Source: Brevibacterium aurantiacum (GTDB lineage: Bacteria; Actinomycetota; Actinomycetes; Actinomycetales; Brevibacteriaceae). Taken from it: 64,000 bases of DNA. The notes below the pieces were generated by a model. The model ran no database searches and was not told the origin of the DNA. It worked only from the letters and a program-made list of their open reading frames with translations. Position numbers and translations under genes: made by a program. The stretch lies in the NCBI RefSeq assembly GCF_007558825.1, contig NZ_VLTK01000002.1, positions 248,001 through 312,000 of the forward strand. Direction: 5' to 3'. How positions within the stretch are numbered: the first letter of the stretch is position 1; each line of letters begins with the position of its first letter. Positions 28,353 to 36,795 of the stretch are shown here, in pieces.

Positions 28353-31100
28353 TCAGAACAGCGCTGTGTCGTCGTCATCGTCGTCGTCATGGGAGACGAT
28401 GACGGCGTCGTCGGAGTCGATCTTCGAACGGGCGATCTCTTCTTTCGCCTCATCGAGATCACGCCCGTCGTCAAGGTCGAGGTCGAGCTCGTCGAAACTC
28501 GTCGCCAATCCCTGCGAGCGGGTCGCAGCCGGGGACGTCGAACCTCCGCCGGACTCGCCACCTGCAGCGGAACCGCCGCCCGCGTCATCGCCGTCACCCG
28601 CAGAACCGCCACCTGCAGCACCGCCGACAGGACCTTCGGCGCCACCGAGGCGAGGGACCGTTCCGATGACGTCGATCTTTGACTCGAGGGGCGAGCCCGT
28701 GGCATCGCGCTTGGACATCTCGGCCGGAAGCGTCCTGGCCCCTCCTGCCTGGGCAGCCGCCTGCGGGGTGTCGCCGACCCAGGCCAGGGACAGCTCGGTT
28801 TCGCCCTTGAGGAACTTGTGAGCACGCACACCCGAGGTCGCACGGCCCTTGGTCGGATATTCGGAGAAGTCGCTGACCTTGATCGACGACGATGGTGCGC
28901 CGTAGAAGTTCTCGCCACTTGCGACTGTGACCACGGCGAACGTGCCGATTCTGGTGTCGGCGTCGCCGTCCTCGTCGGTTTTGGCCTCCTTGGGAGTCAT
29001 ACCGAAGAACAGCGCGCGCGCATCGGCGGCAACCTTCATCCCGGCCACACCTGAGGCGTTCCAGCCCTGTGCTCGCAGTCCGGAGGCATCGAAGGCCAGC
29101 AGCTGCGCATTCGAGGTCACGAACACCGCCAGGGACTCATCGATGTCCTTCGGCTGAGCAACGCCGATCACGGAGTCTTTGCCCTTGAGTGTGATCGCCT
29201 CCCACTCGCTCTTGTTCGGCTTGGCAGCCACGGACACGCGTTTGACGACACCGCCTGCGGTGCCGACGACGAACTCACGGTCGAGGTCGATGAGACCGAG
29301 GACAGTCTCATTCTTCTCCAACGTCACGTAGTCGGCGATCTTGACGCCGCCGGCGACGTTCGGACGTGTCGCGGCCGGCGGCAGAGCCGGGAGGTCGACG
29401 ACATCGACCATGTGCAGACGACCTGTCGAGGTCACCGCCCCGACCTTGCCCTGAGTCGTCGATACGATCTCCGCTCGCAGCGCATCATGGCTCGAGCGCT
29501 TCCCGATCCTCTGCAGTGCCGAGGCATCAGCGGTTCGGGCGATGCGCCCGGAGGTCGAGAGGAGGACCCGGCAGGGGGCGTCGGCGATCTTGAGATCAGA
29601 CTGAGCTTTCTTGCCCTTGGCTGAAAGCTCCTTCATCGATCCTTCGATGAGGACCGTGCGCCGAGGTGAACCGATGGCCTCTGCCGTCGCCTCGAGCTCC
29701 GTGGCGACGAGTTCACGCAGCTTGGCCTCATCGGCGAGCAGGTCCTCGAGGTAGTCGATCTTCTTGCGCAGTTCGTCACGCTCGGCTTCGAGCTCGATGC
29801 GCGAGAACTTGGTCAGCCTGCGCAGCTGCAGATCGAGGATGTAGGTGGCCTGGAGCTCGGAGAGCTCGAAGACGTCCATCAGGCGAGTGCGCGCCGTGGC
29901 TGCATCGTCGGAGGAGCGGATGAGTTGGATGACCTCGTCGATGTCGAGGATCGCAATGAGCAGACCCTCGACGAGGTGGAGGCGGTCCTTGGCCTTGCGC
30001 AGCTGGAACACGGTGCGGCGGCGGATGACGTTGATGCGGTGGGCGAGGTAGACGGTCAGGAGCTCGCGCAGTCCCAGTGTCCGCGGCTGGCCGTCGACGA
30101 GGCAGACGTTGTTCATGCTGAACGATTCCTCGAGCGGGGTCTGCCGATAGAGTTCAGCGAGGACTGCCTCCGGATTGAACCCGTTCTTGATGCCGATGAC
30201 CAGACGCATTCCGTTCTTGCGGTCCGAGTAGTCATCGATCGAAGCGATGCCGGTGAGCTTCTTCGCCCCGACAGCGTCCTTGACCTTGGACACGACCTTC
30301 TCCGGTCCCACAAGGTAGGGCAGCTCGGTGACGACGATGCCCTTGCGGCGGGCATTGATGTTCTCGATTGAGACCGTGGCTCTGGTGCGGAACGTACCGC
30401 GACCGGTCTCGTAGGCCTCACGGACCCCATCGAGGCCGATGATCCGTCCGCCGGTGGGCAGATCGGGACCGGGGATGAAGCGCATAAGCTCGGCCAGGCC
30501 AGCCTCGGGATTGCGGATCAGGTGGCAGCAGGCGGCGATGACCTCACCCGGATTGTGCGGAGCCATATTGGTGGCCATGCCCACGGCGATTCCGGACGTG
30601 CCGTTGATGAGCAGATTCGGGAAAGCACTGGGCAGAACGTCGGGCTGGGTAAGTGTGTTGTCGTAGTTCCCGACGAAGTCGACGACGTCCTCATCGAGGC
30701 CGGCGATCATCTGCATGGAGGCCGAGGTCAGCCGGGCCTCCGTGTAACGCGGGGCGGCAGGACCGTCGTCGAGGGAGCCGAAGTTACCGTGGCCGTCGAC
30801 GAGCGGTACGCGCATGATGAAGCTTTGGCTCAGGCGCACCAGCGCATCGTAGATCGCAGTGTCGCCGTGCGGGTGGAGCTTGCCCATGACATCGCCGACG
30901 ATGCGAGAGGACTTCACATGCCCACGCTCGGGGCGCAGACCCATGTCGCCCATCTGGTAGACGATGCGACGCTGGACGGGCTTGAGCCCATCCCTGGCAT
31001 CGGGCAGGGCGCGGGAGTGGATGACCGAGACCGCATATTCGAGGAACGAACTCTCCATCTCTGACGAGACGTCGACATCGATGACTCTGCCTTCGGTCAT
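28353..31100 (-). CDS. parC: DNA topoisomerase IV/gyrase subunit A (ParC-type)
   Basis: The protein has 915 residues from the ATG at 31100, which has AAAGGAG upstream. The breakage-reunion domain is intact: the active-site Tyr119 in AAPRYTEARLT, and the quinolone-determining region HPHGDTAIYDALVRLSQ with T81 and D85 at the positions of E. coli GyrA S83 and D87. In place of the GyrA-box it has LQRIGKRSSHDALRAE, so DNA wrapping is not expected and topoisomerase IV is the better call. The C-terminus (about 800-915) is a Gly/Ser-rich linker then an acidic tail ending in seven Asp (DDDDDDDTALF). The partner parE is not in the window. Thr81 is a resistance-neutral variant in many actinobacteria. 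Confidence 0.93.
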   Translation of the reverse strand: MTEGRVIDVDVSSEMESSFLEYAVSVIHSRALPDARDGLKPVQRRIVYQMGDMGLRPERGHVKSSRIVGDVMGKLHPHGDTAIYDALVRLSQSFIMRVPLVDGHGNFGSLDDGPAAPRYTEARLTSASMQMIAGLDEDVVDFVGNYDNTLTQPDVLPSAFPNLLINGTSGIAVGMATNMAPHNPGEVIAACCHLIRNPEAGLAELMRFIPGPDLPTGGRIIGLDGVREAYETGRGTFRTRATVSIENINARRKGIVVTELPYLVGPEKVVSKVKDAVGAKKLTGIASIDDYSDRKNGMRLVIGIKNGFNPEAVLAELYRQTPLEESFSMNNVCLVDGQPRTLGLRELLTVYLAHRINVIRRRTVFQLRKAKDRLHLVEGLLIAILDIDEVIQLIRSSDDAATARTRLMDVFELSELQATYILDLQLRRLTKFSRIELEAERDELRKKIDYLEDLLADEAKLRELVATELEATAEAIGSPRRTVLIEGSMKELSAKGKKAQSDLKIADAPCRVLLSTSGRIARTADASALQRIGKRSSHDALRAEIVSTTQGKVGAVTSTGRLHMVDVVDLPALPPAATRPNVAGGVKIADYVTLEKNETVLGLIDLDREFVVGTAGGVVKRVSVAAKPNKSEWEAITLKGKDSVIGVAQPKDIDESLAVFVTSNAQLLAFDASGLRAQGWNASGVAGMKVAADARALFFGMTPKEAKTDEDGDADTRIGTFAVVTVASGENFYGAPSSSIKVSDFSEYPTKGRATSGVRAHKFLKGETELSLAWVGDTPQAAAQAGGARTLPAEMSKRDATGSPLESKIDVIGTVPRLGGAEGPVGGAAGGGSAGDGDDAGGGSAAGGESGGGSTSPAATRSQGLATSFDELDLDLDDGRDLDEAKEEIARSKIDSDDAVIVSHDDDDDDDTALF

Positions 31101-31386
31101 GGAACTCCTTTGACGCACGAATTTTCCGCTCCGGGTGCTCTCTTACACGCCGAGGTTCGGCATCGACAACGGAGAGCACCCGTCGATTCTAGCGTTCGAT
31201 TTGAGTTCTACGGCTCAAGCCCGCATTTCCGGGGCGTCCGTGTCGTTGTCTGCCAGCGTCCGCGGTGTGATGATCGGCTGTGTGTGTTGTGTCGAAGTGT
31301 GCGAGCGTCTGTGCGCCGAAGCGGCATCGGAACTGTGCCAGCGAAGGGATCAGGTTCGGAGAGTTCAGGCCCGTTCTTCGGAAAGG

Positions 31387-31950
31387 TCAGGCCTGCGTCG
31401 TGTTGTTGCCCACCCATGTGAGGAATTGCCCCATGAATGATTCGACGTGGGAGCGATCGGCCGTTCCTGCGATCAGCTCGGTGATCATCATTCCCATCAC
31501 GGAGCTATTCATCGCGCGAGCCATCTCAGCATCGACATTGGCCAATCGCATGACGAACTCGTCGATCTTCGCAGTGTTCTTCTGCTTCGCGGCCAAGGCT
31601 TCGTTCGGAAGCGCCGGGTCGAGGCTGAGCATGATCATCGTGTAGAAGCGGTTGCGGTCGGTCGTCAGCCAGTTCATGCAGAAATCGACGGAGATCTCCA
31701 GCGCGGGTTTTCCGCTGTCCCGGAACATGTCCGGCAGACGGTCGAGCTGCTGCGAGTTGAGGTCTCCGATGCGCTCCATGATTCCAGTGATCAGGGCATC
31801 ACGGGTACGGTAGACATTCGATGTCGAGCCGACGGGCAGTTCGGCAAGGGCATCGACTGCCCTGTGGGTGAGTCCACGAACTCCCTGTTCGGCGACTACA
31901 GCAATCGCGGAGTCGGTGACGACGTCTCTTCGTGAAATCATTTCTTTCAT
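31387..31950 (-). CDS. TetR-family transcriptional regulator
   Basis: The protein has 187 residues. The helix-turn-helix region is DSAIAVVAEQGVRGLTHRAV then LPVGSTSNVYRTRDALITGI, a TetR variant with SNVYRTRDAL in place of YYHFxSKxxL. The rest is the ligand-binding helical bundle. The ATG sits inside a perfect hairpin (31950-31969), and four TGGCCA motifs lie farther upstream. There is no neighbouring transporter or enzyme gene in the usual divergent position. The GNAT/acyl-CoA synthetase gene ends upstream and the parC promoter lies downstream. Its targets are therefore unknown, and autoregulation is likely. Confidence 0.85.
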   Translation of the reverse strand: MKEMISRRDVVTDSAIAVVAEQGVRGLTHRAVDALAELPVGSTSNVYRTRDALITGIMERIGDLNSQQLDRLPDMFRDSGKPALEISVDFCMNWLTTDRNRFYTMIMLSLDPALPNEALAAKQKNTAKIDEFVMRLANVDAEMARAMNSSVMGMMITELIAGTADRSHVESFMGQFLTWVGNNTTQA

Positions 31951-31969
31951 GCCTCACTCTCGTGAGGCA
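31950..31969. promoter_or_regulatory. 20-bp palindrome with 4-nt loop at the TetR start codon
   Basis: TGCCTCAC (31950-31957) and GTGAGGCA (31962-31969) are perfect inverted arms. On the minus-strand RNA this would be an 8-bp stem with a GAGA tetraloop containing the GAGG ribosome-binding site and the A of the ATG. It may be a TetR operator, an RNA start-site mask, or both. Confidence 0.55.
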
Positions 31970-32000
31970 CCCGCAGTACAGGTGCCTTTTGGATGGTGGG

Positions 32001-32041
32001 TGGCCAGTGGCTGGCCACAGACTATGGCCAATGTATGGCCA
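32001..32041. promoter_or_regulatory. Four TGGCCA motifs in two 17-bp units
   Basis: TGGCCA-N5-TGGCCA occurs at 32001-32017 and 32025-32041, with the two units 24 bp apart. Each motif is a palindrome. The even spacing (11, 13 and 11 bp) puts all motifs near one face of the helix. They lie 50-90 bp upstream of the TetR start. Probably binding sites for a regulator, perhaps the TetR itself. Confidence 0.6.
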
Positions 32042-32180
32042 CACACTAAAACACGAATTCATAACGTTTCGTGCCGAACGGATACAGACACTACCTGGAA
32101 TAGAGAAGAATTGGTATAAGACTCGCCAAACTGACAGTCGGTTCTCACTAAATGGGCCGTCTCTGAATTCCCCGGGGGCG

Positions 32181-34853
32181 TCAGCTCAGCAGTCTCCGCG
32201 TCGAATCGATTCGTGTGGAATCGGTGAGCAGATCAATCCTCACACTCAGAAGATGTCCGCCGGTCACAGTGGCGACCATGGGGTGGATTTCGAGTTCGAG
32301 GATCTGCGGGTGCCTCTCGACGAGCACCGACAGGCGTTCGAGCACATCCTTGAGGGGATCGATATTCACCGGCGGCAGACCCCGATAGCCGAACAGCCTC
32401 GGCGAGGACTTGACCGATCGGATCATGTCCTCAGCATCTTTGTCCGTCAACGGGGCCACGCGATGCTCGACATCGCCGAGCAACTCCGTCGTATCCCCGG
32501 CCAGGGAGAACGACAGCAGCGGCCCCAGCAGGCGGTCCTCGCCCGCACGGATGACGCAGGGGACTCCCGGGGGAGCCATGGCCTGAACGTCGACCAGAGG
32601 GTCCTCGTCGACGAGCAGGGAGCTGATGGTCTCCTGGATCGCTTGGAAGTCCTCGCGCAGCTCCTCCGGTGAGTCGATGTTCAGTCGCACACCGCCCAGC
32701 TCCATCCGATGGCGCAGGGTGTTCGATACGGCCTTGAGTGCGACCGGATATCCGATGTCGTCGGCAGCGGACAGGGCTTCATCCACCGAGGCCGCGGTGA
32801 TGTGGGGCAGCACCTCGATCCCGTAGCAGGACAGCAGAGCCCTCGCCTGATCCCGCTCGAGTCGAACGGGCCGGCCCGTCTGGGCCTCGGAGAGTGCAGA
32901 TTCGATGATCGTGCGCACGCCCTTGTCGTCGAGGTCTTCGACCTCAAGGAATCGGCCGTGGTCAGCGCCTCGCCAGCGGGCGTAGTCGGTGGCCCTGGCC
33001 AGGGACCATACGGCGTCTTCGGGTCCGACGTAGCTGGGTACGGTGTGTGAGTTCCGGTTGCCTTCGCTGTCGCTGAGGTGAGTGGTCAGCTCGTCCTGGA
33101 CACCTTGGATGCCGAGGAAGCAGGCCACGGTCGTCTTCTTCGAACGGGCCGCCGCTTCGGCGAGGTGGGCCGCGATCTCGGATTCCTCTGCTCCGGCCGA
33201 GGGGGTGAAGGTGACGATCACGGAGTCGATGTCTTCGCGGGCATACATCGCCTCGAGCTCGTCCCGGAACGTCTCTGCCTCGACCTCAGGGTGCAGAGAC
33301 ACCGGGTCGGCTTCGACGTGCAGACCCTCAGAGCGAGCCCGCTGAATGACGAGTGTGGCCATCGCCGCCGAGTTGCCGATGACACCCAGGCGCCTGCCCG
33401 CGGGCAGGGACTGGGTCGAGAACACCTGGGCTAAGTCGAAGAGCTGGTGGATCGTATCGGCCCTGATCACGCCCGCCTGACCAAGCACCTGGTCGAGGGT
33501 GTTCGGTGCCAGAGACGAGGTGCGCACGATGTGCCCGGGCGGCAGCTCGCGGCCGGTGAGGTCGGATTTGATGACGATGACCGGTTTGACGCGTGAGACC
33601 CGGCGGGCGATGCGGGCGAACTTGCGCGGGTTGCCGATCGATTCGAGGTAGAGGCCGACGGTCTTCGTCGCCGGATCCTCCTCCCAGTATTGGAGGACGT
33701 CGTTGCCGGAGAGGTCGGCGCGATTGCCTGCGGATACGAACGTGGAGATGCCGAGTCCGCGCTTCTTCGCCGCCGCCAGCAGTGCGGTGCCCAGCGCGCC
33801 CGACTGGCTGAACAGGCCGAGCGTGCCCGATGCCGGCAGGAACGGGGCCAGCGATGTGTTCAGCGAGATGTTCTCGGACTCGTTGACGAGGCCGAAGGAG
33901 TTCGGGCCGACCACGCGCATCCCGTAGGCGCGGGCGGTGGAGACCATCTGGCGCTGCAGCTCGGCCCCGGCCTCACCGGTCTCGGCGAATCCCGAGGAGA
34001 TGACGAGGACCGCTTTCACCCCGTGGGCCGCGCACTCCTGGACCACCTCGGTGGCGGACTCCGCAGGCACCGCGATCACGGCGAGGTCTGCCTTGCCGGG
34101 CAGATCATCCAGGCTCGGATACGCCTGGACTCCGGCGATCTGGTCCACTTCCGGGTGGACGACCCAGAGGTCGCCGGTGAACTTCGCCGAGGTGATGTTG
34201 CGGATCAGGAGATGGCCGGTGGAATTGCGTTTGCGGCTGGCGCCGATGACCACCACCGAGGTGGGGTGGAGGACCGTGCGCACGCTCAGTGCCTCGGCAC
34301 GGTGCTCCCGAGAGGCCTGGACTTCGATCGACCGTGCCGTCGGGTCGATGTCGAAGTTCACGGCTACGACGCCGTCGTCGAAACCGCGAGAGACCTCGTA
34401 GCCGGCGGCTTGGAAGACCTGCAGCATCGATCGGTTCTGAGGCAGCACCTCGGCGGTGAATCTGCGGATCCCCAGATCCCGGGCTGCGGCTGCGAGATGC
34501 TCAAGGAGGATCGAACCGATGCCGCGTCCCTGGTGGGCATCGGCGATATTGAAGGCCACCTCGGCGGAGGTGGCTGAGATCTTGTCGAAGCGCCCGACGC
34601 CGATGATATCGGATCCGACCAGCATGATCATGGCCACTCGGTCGTGATGGTCAACGGTGACGAACCGGTCCAGATCGCGCTTGGGCAACCTGGGCAGCGG
34701 GGCGAAGAAACGCAGGTAGATGGACTCGGGCGACTGGGCCTCATGCATCTTCGAGAGTGCATCGGCATCGCCAGGGACGATGGGACGCAGATGGGCGGTG
34801 CCACCATCGCGCAGGACGACATCGGCTTCCCACTCGGAAGGATAGTTTTCCAT
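32181..34853 (-). CDS. GNAT acetyltransferase fused to NDP-forming acyl-CoA synthetase
   Basis: The protein has 890 residues from the ATG at 34853; the 38 upstream in-frame residues are dropped because they cover the divergent promoter. Residues 1-185 are a GNAT domain with the acetyl-CoA loop DAHQGRGIGSILLEHLA. The rest is an ADP-forming acyl-CoA synthetase: a CoA-binding Rossmann domain (VVVIGASRKRNSTGHLLIRN), succinyl-CoA-ligase-like domains (GLFSQSGALGTALL, FVSAGNRADLSGNDVLQYW), and a C-terminal ATP-grasp part (PVALKAVSNTLRHRMELGG). E. coli PatZ has these parts in the opposite order, with GNAT last. The protein probably acylates lysines, perhaps on acyl-CoA synthetases, in response to the acyl-CoA it senses. 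Whether the synthetase part is catalytic is unknown. Confidence 0.88.
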   Translation of the reverse strand: MENYPSEWEADVVLRDGGTAHLRPIVPGDADALSKMHEAQSPESIYLRFFAPLPRLPKRDLDRFVTVDHHDRVAMIMLVGSDIIGVGRFDKISATSAEVAFNIADAHQGRGIGSILLEHLAAAARDLGIRRFTAEVLPQNRSMLQVFQAAGYEVSRGFDDGVVAVNFDIDPTARSIEVQASREHRAEALSVRTVLHPTSVVVIGASRKRNSTGHLLIRNITSAKFTGDLWVVHPEVDQIAGVQAYPSLDDLPGKADLAVIAVPAESATEVVQECAAHGVKAVLVISSGFAETGEAGAELQRQMVSTARAYGMRVVGPNSFGLVNESENISLNTSLAPFLPASGTLGLFSQSGALGTALLAAAKKRGLGISTFVSAGNRADLSGNDVLQYWEEDPATKTVGLYLESIGNPRKFARIARRVSRVKPVIVIKSDLTGRELPPGHIVRTSSLAPNTLDQVLGQAGVIRADTIHQLFDLAQVFSTQSLPAGRRLGVIGNSAAMATLVIQRARSEGLHVEADPVSLHPEVEAETFRDELEAMYAREDIDSVIVTFTPSAGAEESEIAAHLAEAAARSKKTTVACFLGIQGVQDELTTHLSDSEGNRNSHTVPSYVGPEDAVWSLARATDYARWRGADHGRFLEVEDLDDKGVRTIIESALSEAQTGRPVRLERDQARALLSCYGIEVLPHITAASVDEALSAADDIGYPVALKAVSNTLRHRMELGGVRLNIDSPEELREDFQAIQETISSLLVDEDPLVDVQAMAPPGVPCVIRAGEDRLLGPLLSFSLAGDTTELLGDVEHRVAPLTDKDAEDMIRSVKSSPRLFGYRGLPPVNIDPLKDVLERLSVLVERHPQILELEIHPMVATVTGGHLLSVRIDLLTDSTRIDSTRRLLS

Positions 34854-34975
34854 GTTCCCAGCATAAGCGGATGGCGAGAGTCCCAGGCCGTACAAGACCT
34901 GCAAGGTCGCAGAACGGGAGCCGAAGGAATGGGGCGAAGTGGGAAGAGGCGGGCGAGTACGGCACAATGGGAGTC

Positions 34976-35563
34976 ATGGCTTTACCCGAAGTTCTCGTTC
35001 ACGATCTGCAGTCGGCCGGATATTACCCACAGCTCACACAGGGGATTCTGGCTGATTCTCTGTTCGACGAACCGGTGCTCGCTCATTTCGTTCACATCGA
35101 CACGCATGTCGACATCGAATCCATTCACCGTCACGTCACCGCCTTCGTGCTCACCGAGACACGGCTGCTGCTTGCGCACGTCGACGATGACCCGAATGCT
35201 GCACCCGGTTCCAAACCGCGGGCCGTGACGAGCAGCGAAGACATCGAACTCGAGCGCCTCGGCACCGTCATGGTCGGCCGGACGTTTGCCGACCCTGCTG
35301 CATTCATTCCCGGCGACAAGCCTGTCGAGGTGTCCCTGACCATGTCATGGGGCGCTTCTCGACGCATCGAAGCCTTCCCGGAGACCTGTGGTGACCCGGA
35401 CTGCGCGGCCGATCACGGCTACGGCGGATCCATCTTCTCTGAAGACGTCATGCTGCGCGTGTCCGCCGAGGCCGAAGGCCAGGCGGCAGTTGATCGCATC
35501 GGAGAATTCGCCGGAAAGCTGCGTGCCGCGGTGTTCCAAGCCAGGCTGCGGTCTCGCCGCTGA
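34976..35563 (+). CDS. DUF5998-family protein
   Basis: The protein has 195 residues from the ATG at 34976; an ATG three codons earlier is equally possible. It resembles a small actinobacterial family of unknown function (DUF5998). The first half is a mixed strand/helix region with FVHIDTHVDIESIHRHVTAF, followed by a Cys-Asp pattern ETCGDPDCAADHGYGG (about residues 139-155) that might bind a metal. It has no signal peptide. It overlaps the next gene by TGATG, so the two are translationally coupled, and it is divergent from the GNAT/synthetase gene. No function should be assumed. Confidence 0.75.
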   Translation: MALPEVLVHDLQSAGYYPQLTQGILADSLFDEPVLAHFVHIDTHVDIESIHRHVTAFVLTETRLLLAHVDDDPNAAPGSKPRAVTSSEDIELERLGTVMVGRTFADPAAFIPGDKPVEVSLTMSWGASRRIEAFPETCGDPDCAADHGYGGSIFSEDVMLRVSAEAEGQAAVDRIGEFAGKLRAAVFQARLRSRR

Positions 35564-36726
35564 TGGCAGATGCGAGCACCTCACCCCTGACGGGGCCACC
35601 CGACTACTCCGGGCCCATCCTCTCCGACGTGGTTCCCGCCGCGGCCCTCAGCCTCGGCGCGGGGGACATCTTCGATGACTCGGTGCGCGCTCGGGCTCAG
35701 TCGCTGGGCCTTGACCGGGACTCGAGGACGACGATCGTCGTCCTCATCGACGGTATGGGGGAGAGCCAGCTCAAGCAGTACAGCGGCTACACTCCATTCT
35801 TCCGGTCTCTGGCGGCCTCACGACGGACCCTGTCCACAGGGTTCCCCTCGACGACCGCGAACTCCTTGTCTTCGTTGGCCACAGGGCGTCTGCCCGGCGG
35901 CCACGGCGTCGTCGGATACCGCGTCCTCGACCCAGCCAGAGACGCTGTGTTCAACCAGCTGACCTGGGACCTCGACGTCGACCCGGTTGCCTGGGTGCCT
36001 GATGCGACCCTGTTCGAGCGACTCACCGCGGCCGAGGTCGACGTGGTCAGTCTCGGCGAGGCGAAGTTCGCCGGTCGCGGCCTGAACCGTGCTTCCCTGC
36101 GTGGGGGCCGGTTCCGGGCGTCGAAGACGCTCGAACAGCGCTGCGCTCAGGCCATCGAAGAGGCGAAGGCTCCCGGCCGTCGGCTGGTCTACCTCTACTG
36201 GGGCAACCTCGATAAGACGGGCCACGTCCACGGATCGAACTCCCTGCAGTGGACCGAGGAGCTCGAACACGTCGACCTGGCACTGTCGCAGCTGGCCAAC
36301 GGTCTGCCGGCCGATTCGACGATGATCGTCACCGCCGATCACGGCATGGTCGACATCGATCACAACCTACGTCTCGACCTTGCCGATGCTCCTGAACTGC
36401 GGCAGGGAGTCAGGCATGTCGGCGGCGAACCGCGCGCCGTCCACCTCTATGCCGCTCAGGGCGCCGAGGCTGACGTCTGCTCGGCCTGGACCGAGACAGT
36501 GGGGGACAGGGCGCTCATCCTCAGCCGCGATGAGGCCATCCGGCGCGGCTACTTCGGTCCTGTCGACCCCCGCTTCCGCCAGCGCATCGGGGACTTCATG
36601 GTCATCTGCCAGGACGAATTCGCCATCGTCGACTCGGACAACGAATCCGCCTCCGCTATCGCGCTCATCGGCCACCATGGGTCGACGACGGAACGCGAAC
36701 TCCACATTCCCCTGCTCGTGGTGTGA
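35563..36726 (+). CDS. Nucleotide pyrophosphatase/phosphodiesterase family (alkaline phosphatase superfamily)
   Basis: The protein has 387 residues. The core phosphatase pattern is TIVVLIDGMGESQL (first metal Asp), then GFPSTTANSLSSLATG, where the Thr of PSTT is the probable nucleophile. Downstream are YWGNLDKTGHVHGSN and TADHGMVDID with metal ligands, and HHGSTTERELHIPLLV at the end. This is the type I phosphodiesterase/nucleotide pyrophosphatase group. No signal peptide is seen. It overlaps the DUF5998 stop (TGATG), so the two probably act in one process. The substrate is unknown. Confidence 0.85.
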   Translation: MADASTSPLTGPPDYSGPILSDVVPAAALSLGAGDIFDDSVRARAQSLGLDRDSRTTIVVLIDGMGESQLKQYSGYTPFFRSLAASRRTLSTGFPSTTANSLSSLATGRLPGGHGVVGYRVLDPARDAVFNQLTWDLDVDPVAWVPDATLFERLTAAEVDVVSLGEAKFAGRGLNRASLRGGRFRASKTLEQRCAQAIEEAKAPGRRLVYLYWGNLDKTGHVHGSNSLQWTEELEHVDLALSQLANGLPADSTMIVTADHGMVDIDHNLRLDLADAPELRQGVRHVGGEPRAVHLYAAQGAEADVCSAWTETVGDRALILSRDEAIRRGYFGPVDPRFRQRIGDFMVICQDEFAIVDSDNESASAIALIGHHGSTTERELHIPLLVV

Positions 36727-36795
36727 GTAGGGTCCGTGAACAGAGTTGTGTGATGAACGGAGCCTTTCGATGAGCAGCGCCTTGAGGAACCCACA

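Noticed and set aside
33690..34577. Plus-strand frame of 295 codons opposite the GNAT/synthetase fusion
   Set aside because: The opposite strand carries recognisable CoA-binding and GNAT motifs. This frame has none.
34757..34975. 73 extra N-terminal codons for the DUF5998 gene
   Set aside because: They lie opposite the GNAT gene start and in its promoter. The conserved part begins at about 34976.
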